64,000 nt of DNA from Solwaraspora sp. WMMD791 (GCF_029581195.1 NZ_CP120737.1:5495001-5559000), one strand, 5' to 3'; counted from the stretch's first letter, positions 51,698-59,858 are shown. Notes: generated by a model not told the origin, from the sequence alone. Numbers and translations are program-made.

Positions 51698-53537
51698 TCT
51701 TCACGACCTCTTCCAGCATGGTCTCCAGCTCGGTGGCGGTGAACGGCAGGCCACGGACCTGGTTGTAGCCGATCGCGTCGACCAGGTACCGGGCCCGGAT
51801 CACGTGCGCCAACTGGCCCAGGTTCATTTCCGGGATCACCACCCGGTCGTACGCGCGCAGCACGTCGCCCAGGTTGGCCGGCAGCGGTGCCAGATGCCGC
51901 AGGTGTGCCTGGGCCACCGGCAGCCCGCGCTGGCGCAGGGTGCGGCAGGCGGCGCCGATCGGTCCGTACGTCGATCCCCAGCCCAGCACGAGCGTGCGGG
52001 CGTCGCCGTCCGGGTCCTCGACCTCGACGTCGGGCACCGGGATCGTGTCGATCCGGGCCTGGCGGGTGCGCACCATGAAGTCGTGGTTGGCCGGGTCGTA
52101 GGAGATGTCGCCGGTCTTGTCGGCCTTCTCCAGTCCGCCGATGCGGTGCTCCAGGCCGGGCGTGCCGGGAATCGCCCACGGCCGGGCCAGCGTCTGCGGA
52201 TCCCGCAGGTACGGCAGGAAGGTCTTGCCGTCGGCGTCGTTGGGCGCGGTGGCGAACTCGACCTGCAGGTCCGGCAGCGAGTCGACCTCCGGCAGCAGCC
52301 ACGGCTCGGAGCCGTTGGCCACGTAGTTGTCCGACAGCAGCAGCACCGGGGTGCGGTAGGTCAGGGCGATCCGGGCGGCCTCGATCGCCGCGTCGAAGCA
52401 GTCTGCCGGCGAGCGGGGCGCGATCACCGCGACCGGTGCCTCACCGTGCCGGCCGAACAACGCCATGTTCAGGTCGGCCTGCTCGGTCTTGGTCGGCATC
52501 CCGGTCGACGGGCCGGCTCGTTGCACGTCGACGATGACCAGCGGCAGTTCCAGCGCCACCGCCAGGGAGATCGTCTCGCCCTTGAGGGCCACCCCGGGGC
52601 CGGACGTGGTGGTGATGCCGAGCGCGCCGCCGTACGAGGCGCCGAGCGCCGCACCGACCGCGGCGATCTCGTCCTCGGCCTGCATCGTGATCACGCCGAG
52701 CCGCTTGTGCTTGCTCAGCTCGTGCAGGATGTCCGAGGCCGGGGTGATCGGGTAGGCACCGAGGAAGACCGGCAGCTTGGCGCGCACCCCGGCGGCCACC
52801 AGGCCGAGCGACAGTGCGGCGTTGCCGGTGATGTTGCGGTACGTGCCGGGGCGCATCCGGGCCGGGTTGACCTCGTAGCGCACCGCGAAGTCCTCGGTCG
52901 TCTCGCCGAAGTTCCAGCCGGCCTTGAACGCGGCGATGTTCGCCTCGACCAGGTCCGGGCGCTTGGCGAACTTGCGCTGCAGGAACCGGATCGTGGACTC
53001 GTACGGCCGGGAGTACATCCACGAGAGCAGACCCAGCGCGAACATGTTCTTCGCCCGCTCGGCGTCCTTCTTCGACACCGACAGCTCGGCGAGCGCGCCG
53101 ATGGTCATCGAGGTGAGCGCGACCGGGTGCAGGGCGTAGCCGTCGAGCGAGCCGTCCTCCAGCGGGTTCGCCGCGTACCCGACCTTGGCCAGGTTGCGAC
53201 GGGTGAACTCGTCGGTGTTGACGATGATGTCCGCCCCGCGCGGTAGGTCGGCCAGGTTGGCTTTCAACGCCGCCGGGTTCATCGCGACCAGGACGTTCGG
53301 CGAGTCGCCGGGGGTGAGGATGTCGTAGTCGGCGAAGTGCACCTGGAAGCTGGACACTCCGGGCAGGGTGCCGGCGGGTGCCCGGATCTCCGCGGGGAAG
53401 TTCGGCAACGTGGAGATGTCGTTGCCCAACTGAGCGGTCTCCGAGGTGAACCGGTCACCGGTCAGCTGCATCCCGTCGCCGGAGTCGCCAGCAAACCGGA
53501 TGACCACCCGATCCAGTTGACGGACCTGCTTGGCCAC
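51690..53537 (-). CDS. korA: 2-oxoglutarate:ferredoxin oxidoreductase alpha subunit (gamma-alpha fusion)
   Basis: This 615-aa subunit joins the gamma domain (about 1-195; VIRFAGDSGDGMQLTGDRF, VAMNPAALKANL) and the alpha pyrimidine-binding domain (about 215-440; GAYPITPASDILHEL, ITTTSGPGVALKGE, STGMPTKTEQADL). A transketolase-C-like domain with VLGWGSTYGPI follows. It corresponds to M. tuberculosis KorA (Rv2455c). The GTG follows GAGGAGG by nine bases; the frame continues upstream into a palindromic intergenic region. With korB it forms an operon divergent from the lone nuoA. Confidence 0.96.
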   Translation of the reverse strand: MAKQVRQLDRVVIRFAGDSGDGMQLTGDRFTSETAQLGNDISTLPNFPAEIRAPAGTLPGVSSFQVHFADYDILTPGDSPNVLVAMNPAALKANLADLPRGADIIVNTDEFTRRNLAKVGYAANPLEDGSLDGYALHPVALTSMTIGALAELSVSKKDAERAKNMFALGLLSWMYSRPYESTIRFLQRKFAKRPDLVEANIAAFKAGWNFGETTEDFAVRYEVNPARMRPGTYRNITGNAALSLGLVAAGVRAKLPVFLGAYPITPASDILHELSKHKRLGVITMQAEDEIAAVGAALGASYGGALGITTTSGPGVALKGETISLAVALELPLVIVDVQRAGPSTGMPTKTEQADLNMALFGRHGEAPVAVIAPRSPADCFDAAIEAARIALTYRTPVLLLSDNYVANGSEPWLLPEVDSLPDLQVEFATAPNDADGKTFLPYLRDPQTLARPWAIPGTPGLEHRIGGLEKADKTGDISYDPANHDFMVRTRQARIDTIPVPDVEVEDPDGDARTLVLGWGSTYGPIGAACRTLRQRGLPVAQAHLRHLAPLPANLGDVLRAYDRVVIPEMNLGQLAHVIRARYLVDAIGYNQVRGLPFTATELETMLEEVVKNV

Positions 53538-53832
53538 GTGCGCTGACCTCCTCGTTTCCTGCCGGCGGCGCGGACCGCGCGGTCCGCCTCGCCAGCTGCT
53601 GCCCGATGCGCGGCGCGAGCCCGCCGGTGCCGCGACGCGGCTACTGTCGGTGCCAGGGTAAGGGCGTCCTAACCATCGTCGCACCTTCGGCAAAGCCTAC
53701 GTCGGATCCAGTCGGATACCCGGCTCGGGTCCGCCGGGTGGGACTGGAATCACCTCGTGTTCACCCGGGTGCGGTCCGGGTGGCGGGGCCGGCGGCATCC
53801 GGACGGGCAGGCACATCCGGCCCGTCGGCCGG
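53538..53832. other. Divergent intergenic region korA / nuoA-like gene
   Basis: This 308-base gap has the 18-bp perfect palindrome GCGGACCGCGCGGTCCGC (53570-53587), which lies 33 bases upstream of the korA start and could be an operator or leader hairpin. TACCCT on the minus strand (53662-53657) is a possible korA -10. No gene is visible. Confidence 0.5.
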
Positions 53833-53838
53833 TAGACT
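53833..53838 (+). promoter_or_regulatory. -10 box for leaderless nuoA-like gene
   Basis: TAGACT lies seven bases before the ATG. Confidence 0.6.
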
Positions 53839-53845
53839 GCCGGAC

Positions 53846-54223
53846 ATGCAGGGCTACCTCGGCTCGTACGCGACGTTGGGGTTGCTGTTGCTGGTGAGTG
53901 TGGCGTTCTTCGTGGTGGCGTACGGTGCCAACCGGCTGCTGCGACCGGCCCGGCCGGCCGATCCGGTCGGCAAACGCGCCAGCTACGAGTGCGGCCTCGA
54001 CCCCGTCGGCGGCGACTGGGCGCAGGCCCAGATCCGCTACTACGTGTACGCCTTCCTCTACGTGCTGTTCGCGGTGGAGGCGGTGTTCCTGTTCCCGTGG
54101 GCGGTGATCTTCGACCGGCCCGGGTTCGGCCTGGTCACCGTCGCCGAGATGGGGATCTTCGTCGCGGTACTGGCGCTGGGCATCCTCTACGCCTGGCGCC
54201 GCAACGTGCTGCGCTGGACCTGA
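53846..54223 (+). CDS. NADH-quinone oxidoreductase subunit A (orphan)
   Basis: This 125-aa three-helix membrane subunit of complex I has the conserved ASYECGLDPVG loop, the QIRYYVYAFLYVLFAVEAVFL second helix (shortened here) and a third helix ending in YAWRRNVLRW. It is complete and looks functional, but nuoB-N do not follow; the next gene is folP on the opposite strand. The main nuo operon must be elsewhere, so this is either a paralogue or part of a dispersed partial complex. The ATG follows TAGACT by seven bases. Its 3' end is duplicated in the following 50 bases. Confidence 0.93.
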   Translation: MQGYLGSYATLGLLLLVSVAFFVVAYGANRLLRPARPADPVGKRASYECGLDPVGGDWAQAQIRYYVYAFLYVLFAVEAVFLFPWAVIFDRPGFGLVTVAEMGIFVAVLALGILYAWRRNVLRWT

Positions 54224-54271
54224 CGAACGTTGCTGCGTCCGGCTCGACGAACGTGCTGCGCCGGAGCTGCC
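54203..54271. repeat. Three tandem ~24-bp copies at the nuoA 3' end
   Basis: Units beginning AACGT(T)GCTGCG occur at 54203, 54226 and 54250. The first encodes the last residues (NVLRWT) and stop of the NuoA-like protein; the others are non-coding copies between convergent genes. Confidence 0.7.
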
Positions 54272-54279
54272 CGGCGGGA

Positions 54280-55149
54280 TCAGGCCAGCGCCCGGCGGGA
54301 CACCGCCGGCGGCCGGTCGCCGCGGACCGACGCGACCATGTCCAGGACCTGCCGGGTCTGGGCCACCTGGTGCGCGCGGAACACCCGGGCGCCCAGCCAG
54401 GCGGAGACCGCCGTCGCGGCCAGCGTGCCGGTCAGCCGCTGGTCGACCGGCACGTCGAGGGTCTCGCCGATGAAATCCTTGTTCGACAGGGCGACCAGGA
54501 CCGGCCAGCCGGTGGCGACCAGTTCGTCGAGGCGGCGGGTCACCTCCAGCGAGTGCCGGGTGTTCTTGCCGAAGTCGTGCGCCGGATCGATCAGGATCCC
54601 GTCCGGGCGTACCCCCAGCGCCACCGCCCGCTCGGCCAGTCCGGTCACCGTGGCGACCACGTCGGCCACGACGTCGTCGAAGGCCGCACGGTGCGGCCGG
54701 GTCCGAGGGGTCGTCCCACCGGTGTGAGAGCAGAGCAGTCCGGCCCCGGTCGCCGCGGCCACCTCGGCGAGCTGCGGATCCGCGCCGGCCCAGGTGTCGT
54801 TGAGCAGGTCCGCGCCGGCGGCGACCGCTTCCCGGGCGACCTCGGCCCGCCAGGTGTCGATCGAGATCACCAGGTCGGGGAAGGCTGCCCGGACCGCCGC
54901 GATGGTGCCGACCGTACGGTCGATCTCCTCGGCGACGTCGACCGCCGTACCCGGTCCGGCCTTCACCCCGCCGATGTCGACGATGTCCGCGCCGTCGGCG
55001 ACGGCCTGTTCCACCGCGCGCAGCGCGGCGTCGGCTGCGAACGTCGCGCCCCGGTCGAAGAACGAATCGGGCGTACGGTTCACGATCGCCATCACCGCCA
55101 GGTCGCTGGCGGCGAAGACCCGCCTACCCAGCCGTAGCGGGTCCGCCAT
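54280..55149 (-). CDS. folP2: Dihydropteroate synthase family protein (FolP2-like)
   Basis: This 289-aa TIM-barrel protein of the pterin-binding family has VMAIVNRTPDSFFDRG (pterin/pyrophosphate loop), ADIVDIGGVKAGPG, VISIDTWRAEVAREA, LLNDTWAG, HDFGKNTRHSLEVTRRL and ALSNKDFIGETL. The usual GGEST reads GGVKA and the catalytic loop lysine context (SxKxF) is altered, as in mycobacterial FolP2 (Rv1207), which lacks dihydropteroate synthase activity. So the function may not be folate synthesis. The ATG follows AGGAGG. It is divergent from the DivIVA-like gene, matching Rv1207-Rv1210 order except that gpgS is missing. Confidence 0.92.
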   Translation of the reverse strand: MADPLRLGRRVFAASDLAVMAIVNRTPDSFFDRGATFAADAALRAVEQAVADGADIVDIGGVKAGPGTAVDVAEEIDRTVGTIAAVRAAFPDLVISIDTWRAEVAREAVAAGADLLNDTWAGADPQLAEVAAATGAGLLCSHTGGTTPRTRPHRAAFDDVVADVVATVTGLAERAVALGVRPDGILIDPAHDFGKNTRHSLEVTRRLDELVATGWPVLVALSNKDFIGETLDVPVDQRLTGTLAATAVSAWLGARVFRAHQVAQTRQVLDMVASVRGDRPPAVSRRALA

Positions 55150-55293
55150 GGCACCTCCTTGCCGCAGTCTGCGCCGGTATCGCCTGGCCCGGTCCGCGTC
55201 TGAGAGGGTAGTCGGGCACCGGAGAGCACCGAGCGGACCGCGACTCGCCGTCGGGGGGTCGCCCTCGCCGCGTCGACATGCCACGATTCGGTC

Positions 55294-55875
55294 ATGGATC
55301 AGTTTCTCCTCGTCCTGGTCGCCGCGCTGACCGTCGCCGCGGTCGTTTTCGGAGTCACCGTCCTGGTCACCGGCAACGACCCCGGCCTGACACCGGTGGA
55401 GCCGGACGGGCGGGCGGTGCCGCTGCCCGGCACCCGGCCGCTGCTGGAGCAGGACATCACCCGGGTCCGGTTCGACACGGCGGTGCGGGGCTACCGGATG
55501 GCGCAGGTCGACCAGGCGCTGCGCCGGGCCGCGTACGACATCGGCTACAAGGACGAGCTGATCGAGGTGCTCCAGGCGGAGGTGGCGGCGTTGCGCGAGG
55601 GGCGCACCGAGGACGCCGAGGTGCTGCGCCGGGCCCGCGACGCGGCGCTGGTGGCGGCCGCCGAGCCGGCCACGGCCGACAACGACCTCGCGACGACCCC
55701 GCCTGAGCAGGGCAGCGGCGACGCCGCTCCGCCCGAGCCGGGCAGCGTCGCGGTGCCGGCGGAACAGGGCAGCGTCGCGGTGCCGGCGGAACAGGGCAGC
55801 GTCGCGGTGCCGGCCGGCCCGGCCGACGGCACCGGGTCGACCGCTGTGCGGCCCGGCGACGGTGCGGCCAGGTGA
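55294..55875 (+). CDS. DivIVA-domain membrane protein (Rv1209-like)
   Basis: This 193-aa protein has an N-terminal membrane segment (4-26), then a DivIVA-type helical motif (about 50-100: ITRVRFDTAVRGYRMAQVDQ, then IEVLQAEVAALREG) predicted to form a coiled coil. A low-complexity tail has three PAEQGSVAV units. The DivIVA part may place it at curved membrane or septa. The counterpart Rv1209 lies in the same order before tag. The ATG has a CACGAT -10-like box six bases upstream. The stop overlaps the SRPBCC gene start by GTGA. Confidence 0.85.
   Translation: MDQFLLVLVAALTVAAVVFGVTVLVTGNDPGLTPVEPDGRAVPLPGTRPLLEQDITRVRFDTAVRGYRMAQVDQALRRAAYDIGYKDELIEVLQAEVAALREGRTEDAEVLRRARDAALVAAAEPATADNDLATTPPEQGSGDAAPPEPGSVAVPAEQGSVAVPAEQGSVAVPAGPADGTGSTAVRPGDGAAR
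55741..55814 (+). repeat. 27-bp tandem repeats in DivIVA-like gene
   Basis: Two complete 27-base units and most of a third encode GSVAVPAEQ repeated in frame. They are nearly identical at DNA level, so recent expansion is likely. Confidence 0.9.
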
Positions 55876-56357
55876 GCACGTCAAGAGAGGCCGAGGCCGC
55901 GACCCCCGGCTCCGGCGAGGTCACCGCGACCGTCATCGTCCGGGCCCCCGCCGCGCGGGTCTTCGCCGCCTTCACCGCCTGGGAACGCCAGTCCGACTGG
56001 ATTCCGTTCACCGAGGTGACGGTGGCCTCCGGCGACGGCGGCGAGGGCAGCCTGATCGTGGCGGTCACCGCGGTCGGTCCGGTGTCGCTGCGCGACGAGA
56101 TGCGGGTGGTCCGGGTGGATCCGCCGTACGAGGTCCGGGTGGTGCACTGTGGTGCGCTGCTGCGCGGCCCGGGGGTGCTGCGCTGCACGCAGATGGACCA
56201 CGACCGGACCCAGGTCGTCTGGCACGAGTGGTTCCACCTGCCCGGCGGTGTCGCCGGCCGGCTGGCCTGGCCGCTGTTGTGGCCCGGATCGAAGGTGAGT
56301 CTCACCCAGGCGTTGAAGAAGTTCGGCCGGCTGGTCGAGGCCGGGGCGCTGCCGTGA
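55872..56357 (+). CDS. SRPBCC (START-like) family protein
   Basis: This 161-aa helix-grip protein of the polyketide_cyc2/START superfamily has VIVRAPAARVFAAFTAW, DWIPFTEVTV, VVRVDPPYEVRVVHCG and the long C-terminal helix SLTQALKKFGRLVEAG. Such proteins bind hydrophobic ligands; none can be assigned. The GTG overlaps the stop of the DivIVA-like gene and its own stop overlaps tag, so three genes are translationally chained. Confidence 0.88.
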   Translation: MSTSREAEAATPGSGEVTATVIVRAPAARVFAAFTAWERQSDWIPFTEVTVASGDGGEGSLIVAVTAVGPVSLRDEMRVVRVDPPYEVRVVHCGALLRGPGVLRCTQMDHDRTQVVWHEWFHLPGGVAGRLAWPLLWPGSKVSLTQALKKFGRLVEAGALP

Positions 56358-56971
56358 CCGGCGGTGGGCCGACCTCGCCGACCGTGCCGATCGGGTTGAG
56401 CGTCGACGCGGACGGCCTGGCCCGCTGCGCGTGGGGCGCCGGCCCGCAGGAGTACCGCCGCTACCACGACCAGGAGTGGGGGCGCCCGGTACGCGGCGAC
56501 GACGCGCTGTTCGAGCGGCTCACCCTGGAGGCCTTCCAGTCCGGGCTGTCCTGGCTGACGATCCTGCGCAAGCGGGAGGCGTTCCGCGCCGCGTTCGACG
56601 GCTTCCGGATCGCGAAGGTTGCCGGGTACGGCACCGACGACGTGACGCGGCTGCTCGCCGACGCCGGCATCGTCCGCAACCGGGCCAAGATCGAAGCGGC
56701 GGTGGCCAACGCTCGGGCCGCCCTGGACCTGCCGACCGGCCTGGCGGACCTGCTCTGGTCGTACGCGCCGCCGCCCCGCGCCGGCCGGCCGGCGTCGGCG
56801 GCCGACGTACCGGCCCGGACACCGGAGTCGACCGCGCTGGCCAGGGAACTGAAGCGGCACGGTTTCCGGTTCGTCGGCCCGACCACCGCGTACGCCCTCA
56901 TGCAGGCGACCGGGATGGTCGACGACCACGTCGACGGCTGCCACGTGCCACCACCGGTACCGGTGCGGTGA
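56354..56971 (+). CDS. tag: DNA-3-methyladenine glycosylase I
   Basis: This 205-aa DNA-repair enzyme removes 3-methyladenine. Family I motifs are ARCAWGAGPQEYRRYHDQEWG (partly shown), FERLTLEAFQSGLSWLTIL, RKREAFRAAF, IVRNRAKIEA, and the C-terminal FVGPTTAYALMQATGMVDDH with zinc-binding His/Cys near DGCH. The N-terminal zinc ligand Cys is in RCAWG. The GTG overlaps the upstream stop (GTGA). M. tuberculosis tagA is Rv1210, at the same place relative to folP2. Confidence 0.95.
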   Translation: MTGGGPTSPTVPIGLSVDADGLARCAWGAGPQEYRRYHDQEWGRPVRGDDALFERLTLEAFQSGLSWLTILRKREAFRAAFDGFRIAKVAGYGTDDVTRLLADAGIVRNRAKIEAAVANARAALDLPTGLADLLWSYAPPPRAGRPASAADVPARTPESTALARELKRHGFRFVGPTTAYALMQATGMVDDHVDGCHVPPPVPVR

Positions 56972-57004
56972 TCCGCACACCGGGTGCCGTGGTGGGATAG
57001 GGAC

Positions 57005-57631
57005 ATGCACGACGAGACGACCCGATTCGACCCCCCGGCGGCCGCCTCCGGCGAGGCCGGCGGCACCGGCGCCTGGGCGGTGGTGATCCCGGCCCAGCGG
57101 TACGAGGCGGAGCGGCTGTTCCACCACGACTCCCTCGAGCTGACCGGCCTGGACAGCGGGCCGCGCCCCGCGTTCGGCGCACCGGTGCTGGTGGTGACCG
57201 ACGGCGAACAGCCGTTCGTGGTGGCGCTGGGTCGCGTCGGTGCCGCCGGCGGCGGCACCGAGGGCGGCGAGACCCGGGCCGGCGGCCCGCCGCCGCTGGT
57301 GGTCCACTACACCTGCCGCGCCTTCGACGATCCGGTGCCGGCACCCTCGCTCGTGCTCACCGGCCCGGTCACGGCGGTCGACGTCGCCACCTACCGCAAC
57401 CTCGCCGGGCAGTTGGCACCGACCGGCGACCGACGGACCTGGCTGGTCAGTGTCGATCTGCCGATCGAGGCACCGACCGCGGCCGAGGCGGTCCGGGTGT
57501 TCTGGTCGTACGTGCGGGAGCTGGGGCCACGGGAGCTGCCCGCCTTCGTGTATCCGTCCGGTGACGAGCTGGCGATGCAGGCCTTCGTGCTCGGTGCCGA
57601 GGCCAACCAGGACCCGGAAGAGGACGACTGA
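57005..57631 (+). CDS. Conserved hypothetical protein
   Basis: This 208-aa cytoplasmic protein is not one I can name. It has AWAVVIPAQRYEAERLFHH at the N-terminus, PLVVHYTCRAFDDP in the middle, VSVDLPIEAPTAAEAVRVFWSYV and an acidic C-terminus NQDPEEDD. No catalytic motif or membrane segment is visible. The ATG follows GGGATAGGG and lies 33 bases after tag, so it may be in the same transcript. Codon use is normal for the window. Confidence 0.8.
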   Translation: MHDETTRFDPPAAASGEAGGTGAWAVVIPAQRYEAERLFHHDSLELTGLDSGPRPAFGAPVLVVTDGEQPFVVALGRVGAAGGGTEGGETRAGGPPPLVVHYTCRAFDDPVPAPSLVLTGPVTAVDVATYRNLAGQLAPTGDRRTWLVSVDLPIEAPTAAEAVRVFWSYVRELGPRELPAFVYPSGDELAMQAFVLGAEANQDPEEDD

Positions 57632-57639
57632 CCGGTGCC

Positions 57640-57708
57640 GTACGGCTCGTTCCGGCGTACGGCTCGTTCCGACGAAACGGCTCGTCTCGGCGTACGGCTC
57701 GTCTCAGC
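57640..57708. repeat. Four tandem ~17-bp repeats
   Basis: Four units containing ACGGCTCGT(T/C)(C/T)C follow the hypothetical gene and run into the 3' end of the enoyl-CoA hydratase gene. Their role is unknown; they could act in termination. Confidence 0.75.
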
Positions 57709-58495
57709 GGCCGTCGAAGACCGGCCGCTGCTTGGCGACGAACGCTGCGGTGGCGTGCCGGTGGTCGGCGGTGCCGCCGCACAGCGACTGGGCATGTTCC
57801 TCGGCGGCCAGCGCGTCGGCGAGCGTGCCGGAGGCGCCGACCGACAGTTGGCGTTTGATCGCCCCGTACGCGACGGTCGGCCCGGCCGCCAGCCGCGCGG
57901 CCAGTTCCTGGGCGGCCGGCAGCACCTGCTCGTCGTCGTCGACGAGCCGGTGGAGCAGCCCGATCCGGTGCGCCTCGGCGGCCGGCACCGGCTGGGCCAG
58001 CAGCATCAGCTCGACGGCCTTCGGGAAGCCGACCAGTCGGGGCAGGGCCCAGGACACCCCGGTGTCACCGGCCAGGCCGACGTTGGCGAACGCCATCAGG
58101 AAGCTGGTCCCCGGGCCGCCGATGCGCAGGTCGGCGAGCATCGCGAGCGAGGCACCGGCACCAGCCGCCGCCCCCCGCACGGCGGCGACGACCGGCTTGG
58201 ACAGCCCGGCCAGCCGGGCGGCGATCGGGTTGTAGTGCTCCCGCACGGTGTCCAGCGGATCACGGCTGCCCGACTCCAGCGTCGCGACGTGTTCCCGCAG
58301 GTCCTGGCCGACGCAGAAGGCGCGGCCGGCGCCGGTGAGGACGACGGCCCGGCAACCGGGGTCGGTGTCCAGCTCGGCCAGGACGTCGCGCAGCGCCTCC
58401 TTGAGCGCGACGTCGAGGGAGTTGAGCGACTCCGGGCGGTGCAGGGTCAGTGTCACGACCGCGTCGGTGCGGTCGACGAGCAGTGGGTCGGTCAC
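57704..58495 (-). CDS. Enoyl-CoA hydratase/isomerase family protein
   Basis: This 263-aa crotonase-fold enzyme has oxyanion-hole motifs GRAFCVGQDL (about 57-66) and AAVRGAAAGAGASLAMLADL (about 105-124), and VGLAGDTGVSWALPRLVG. It has Asp where glutamate acts in classical hydratases, and the pattern is like PaaG/PaaB isomerases of phenylacetate degradation. The neighbouring PaaX regulator supports that role, though other paa genes are absent. The GTG follows AAGGG. It is 66 bases downstream of paaX on the same strand. Confidence 0.93.
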   Translation of the reverse strand: MTDPLLVDRTDAVVTLTLHRPESLNSLDVALKEALRDVLAELDTDPGCRAVVLTGAGRAFCVGQDLREHVATLESGSRDPLDTVREHYNPIAARLAGLSKPVVAAVRGAAAGAGASLAMLADLRIGGPGTSFLMAFANVGLAGDTGVSWALPRLVGFPKAVELMLLAQPVPAAEAHRIGLLHRLVDDDEQVLPAAQELAARLAAGPTVAYGAIKRQLSVGASGTLADALAAEEHAQSLCGGTADHRHATAAFVAKQRPVFDGR

Positions 58496-58561
58496 GGCTG
58501 GTGGGCCCTTTCGTCTGCTGGCCGCCGGACGGTCGGGCCGGTCAGCGGTGGTCGGTGCGGG

Positions 58562-59359
58562 TCAGCGGTGGTTGATGTCCAGGCAGGTGTCGACGTAGCG
58601 GTCGGCGGCGGGTCGCAGCCGGGCGGCGTGCCGGTCGAAGAAGGTGGCGGCGCTGGTGCCGGGCCACCGTTCCGGAAGCAACGCCGGTGGCAGCTGCGGA
58701 TCCTGGAACAGGAATCCCCGCCAGGCGTGCACCAGCCGGAAGCGGGCGGCGTAGGCCTCCTCGTCGCTGCTGCGGACCGTCACCCGGGCGAGCAGCGGGC
58801 GTTGCTCGGCGACGAACCGCTCGTACGCCTGGCCGATCTCGGCCAGGTTCCAGGCCCGGCGGACCAGGGCGGCGGCGCCGGCGGTGCCGCCGGTGTGCGC
58901 GGCGGTGAACCGCTCGAACCGGACGCCGGCCTCGGCCAGCAGGCCGTCCACCTCGCTGGCGGTCCGGGTCGCCACCCAGGTGTGTTCGTCGAGCATCCCG
59001 TACCCGAGGTAGCTCAGGTTGGCGCAGAGTCGTTGCCGTTCCCGGCGGGCGCTCGGGGCGTCCAGCACCAGCAGGTCGAACTTGCCGTCCCAGGCGATCC
59101 GGCCGGTGCGGTAGATCCGGGCGGCCGCTTCGTCCAATCGCCGGGCGGCCTTGGGCGTCAGCAGATAGCCTGGCCCGGCGGCCATTCGCGACGGGTGCAG
59201 CCAGCCCTGGCGCACCATCCGCGACACTGCGGTCCGTACCGCCGGCGGCGCGATGCCGAGCGGGGCGAGCAGTCTGACCAGGGCAGCGACGGGTGCCCGA
59301 CCGCCCCGTGGGCGGAGGTGGTCACCGAACAGGTCGAAGAGCGCCGACCGTGCCTGCAT
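58562..59359 (-). CDS. paaX: PaaX-family transcriptional regulator
   Basis: This 265-aa GntR-like repressor of phenylacetate (phenylacetyl-CoA-responsive) genes has an N-terminal winged helix (LFDLFGDHLRPRGGRAPV, PAVRTAVSRMVRQGWL), a Cas2-like central domain with KFDLLVLDAPS, and the C-terminal PaaX domain (FRLVHAWRGFLFQDPQLP). The ATG lies eight bases after CACAAT, so a very short leader is likely. A TGTGACAG inverted repeat in the upstream gap is a candidate self-operator. The enoyl-CoA hydratase gene probably forms its operon. Confidence 0.93.
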   Translation of the reverse strand: MQARSALFDLFGDHLRPRGGRAPVAALVRLLAPLGIAPPAVRTAVSRMVRQGWLHPSRMAAGPGYLLTPKAARRLDEAAARIYRTGRIAWDGKFDLLVLDAPSARRERQRLCANLSYLGYGMLDEHTWVATRTASEVDGLLAEAGVRFERFTAAHTGGTAGAAALVRRAWNLAEIGQAYERFVAEQRPLLARVTVRSSDEEAYAARFRLVHAWRGFLFQDPQLPPALLPERWPGTSAATFFDRHAARLRPAADRYVDTCLDINHR

Positions 59360-59369
59360 GACCGCACAT

Positions 59370-59408
59370 TGTGACAGCCCGGTTCAAGATAAGCTAGATG
59401 CTGTCACA
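59370..59408. promoter_or_regulatory. TGTGACAG inverted repeat (candidate PaaX operator)
   Basis: TGTGACAG (59370-59377) and CTGTCACA (59401-59408) are perfect inverted arms 23 bases apart, just upstream of paaX and overlapping its -10. TGTGA/TCACA arms resemble known PaaX sites. The remaining 140 bases to the next gene show only a GGGGAG ribosome site. Confidence 0.55.
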
Positions 59409-59548
59409 GCATTGTGGCCTCGGTTTGGGTCCGGCGGTGTTCATCAGGGAAAATCGTTGGTCGGCACCGTGGCAGTGGCACGCGGTGAGACTGACGAGGT
59501 GGCTGGGGCACACCCAGCGGCCCTGGGGCAAGTCTGAGGGGAGACAAC

Positions 59549-59716
59549 ATGGCGGCGATGAAGCCGCGGACGGGCGACGGTCCGCTGGAGGTCACCAAGG
59601 AGGGCCGGGGCATCGTCATGCGGGTTCCGCTGGAGGGTGGGGGCCGACTCGTCGTCGAGATGACGCCCGACGAGGCCAACGCGCTCGGTGACGCGCTGAA
59701 GGCCGCCGCAGGCTGA
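59549..59716 (+). CDS. DUF3117 small protein (Rv1211-like)
   Basis: This 55-aa protein starts MAAMKPRTGDGPLEVTKEGR, continues VMRVPLEGGGRLVVEM and ends EANALGDALKAAAG. It is a DUF3117 member, universal in actinomycetes and of unknown function; the mycobacterial equivalent is Rv1211, next to tagA. The ATG follows GAGGGGAG. It is too short for ordinary ORF cut-offs. A strong hairpin follows 57 bases downstream. Confidence 0.95.
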   Translation: MAAMKPRTGDGPLEVTKEGRGIVMRVPLEGGGRLVVEMTPDEANALGDALKAAAG

Positions 59717-59772
59717 TCGAGCCGGACCCGCGGGGCAGCGCTGGCCCACGGGTCGACATAGCGACGGTTGAC

Positions 59773-59810
59773 GAGTCCGCCGATCCGGTCCCCGCCGGGT
59801 CGGCGGACTC
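59773..59810 (+). terminator. Hairpin after DUF3117 gene
   Basis: An 11-bp perfect stem (GAGTCCGCCGA with TCGGCGGACTC) encloses a 16-base loop that can pair further. It separates the DUF3117 gene from the aminopeptidase gene. Confidence 0.6.
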
Positions 59811-59858
59811 GGTATGCCGTGGGCATCAGTCGTTCGCGTCCCAGGAGGTAACCCCGGC

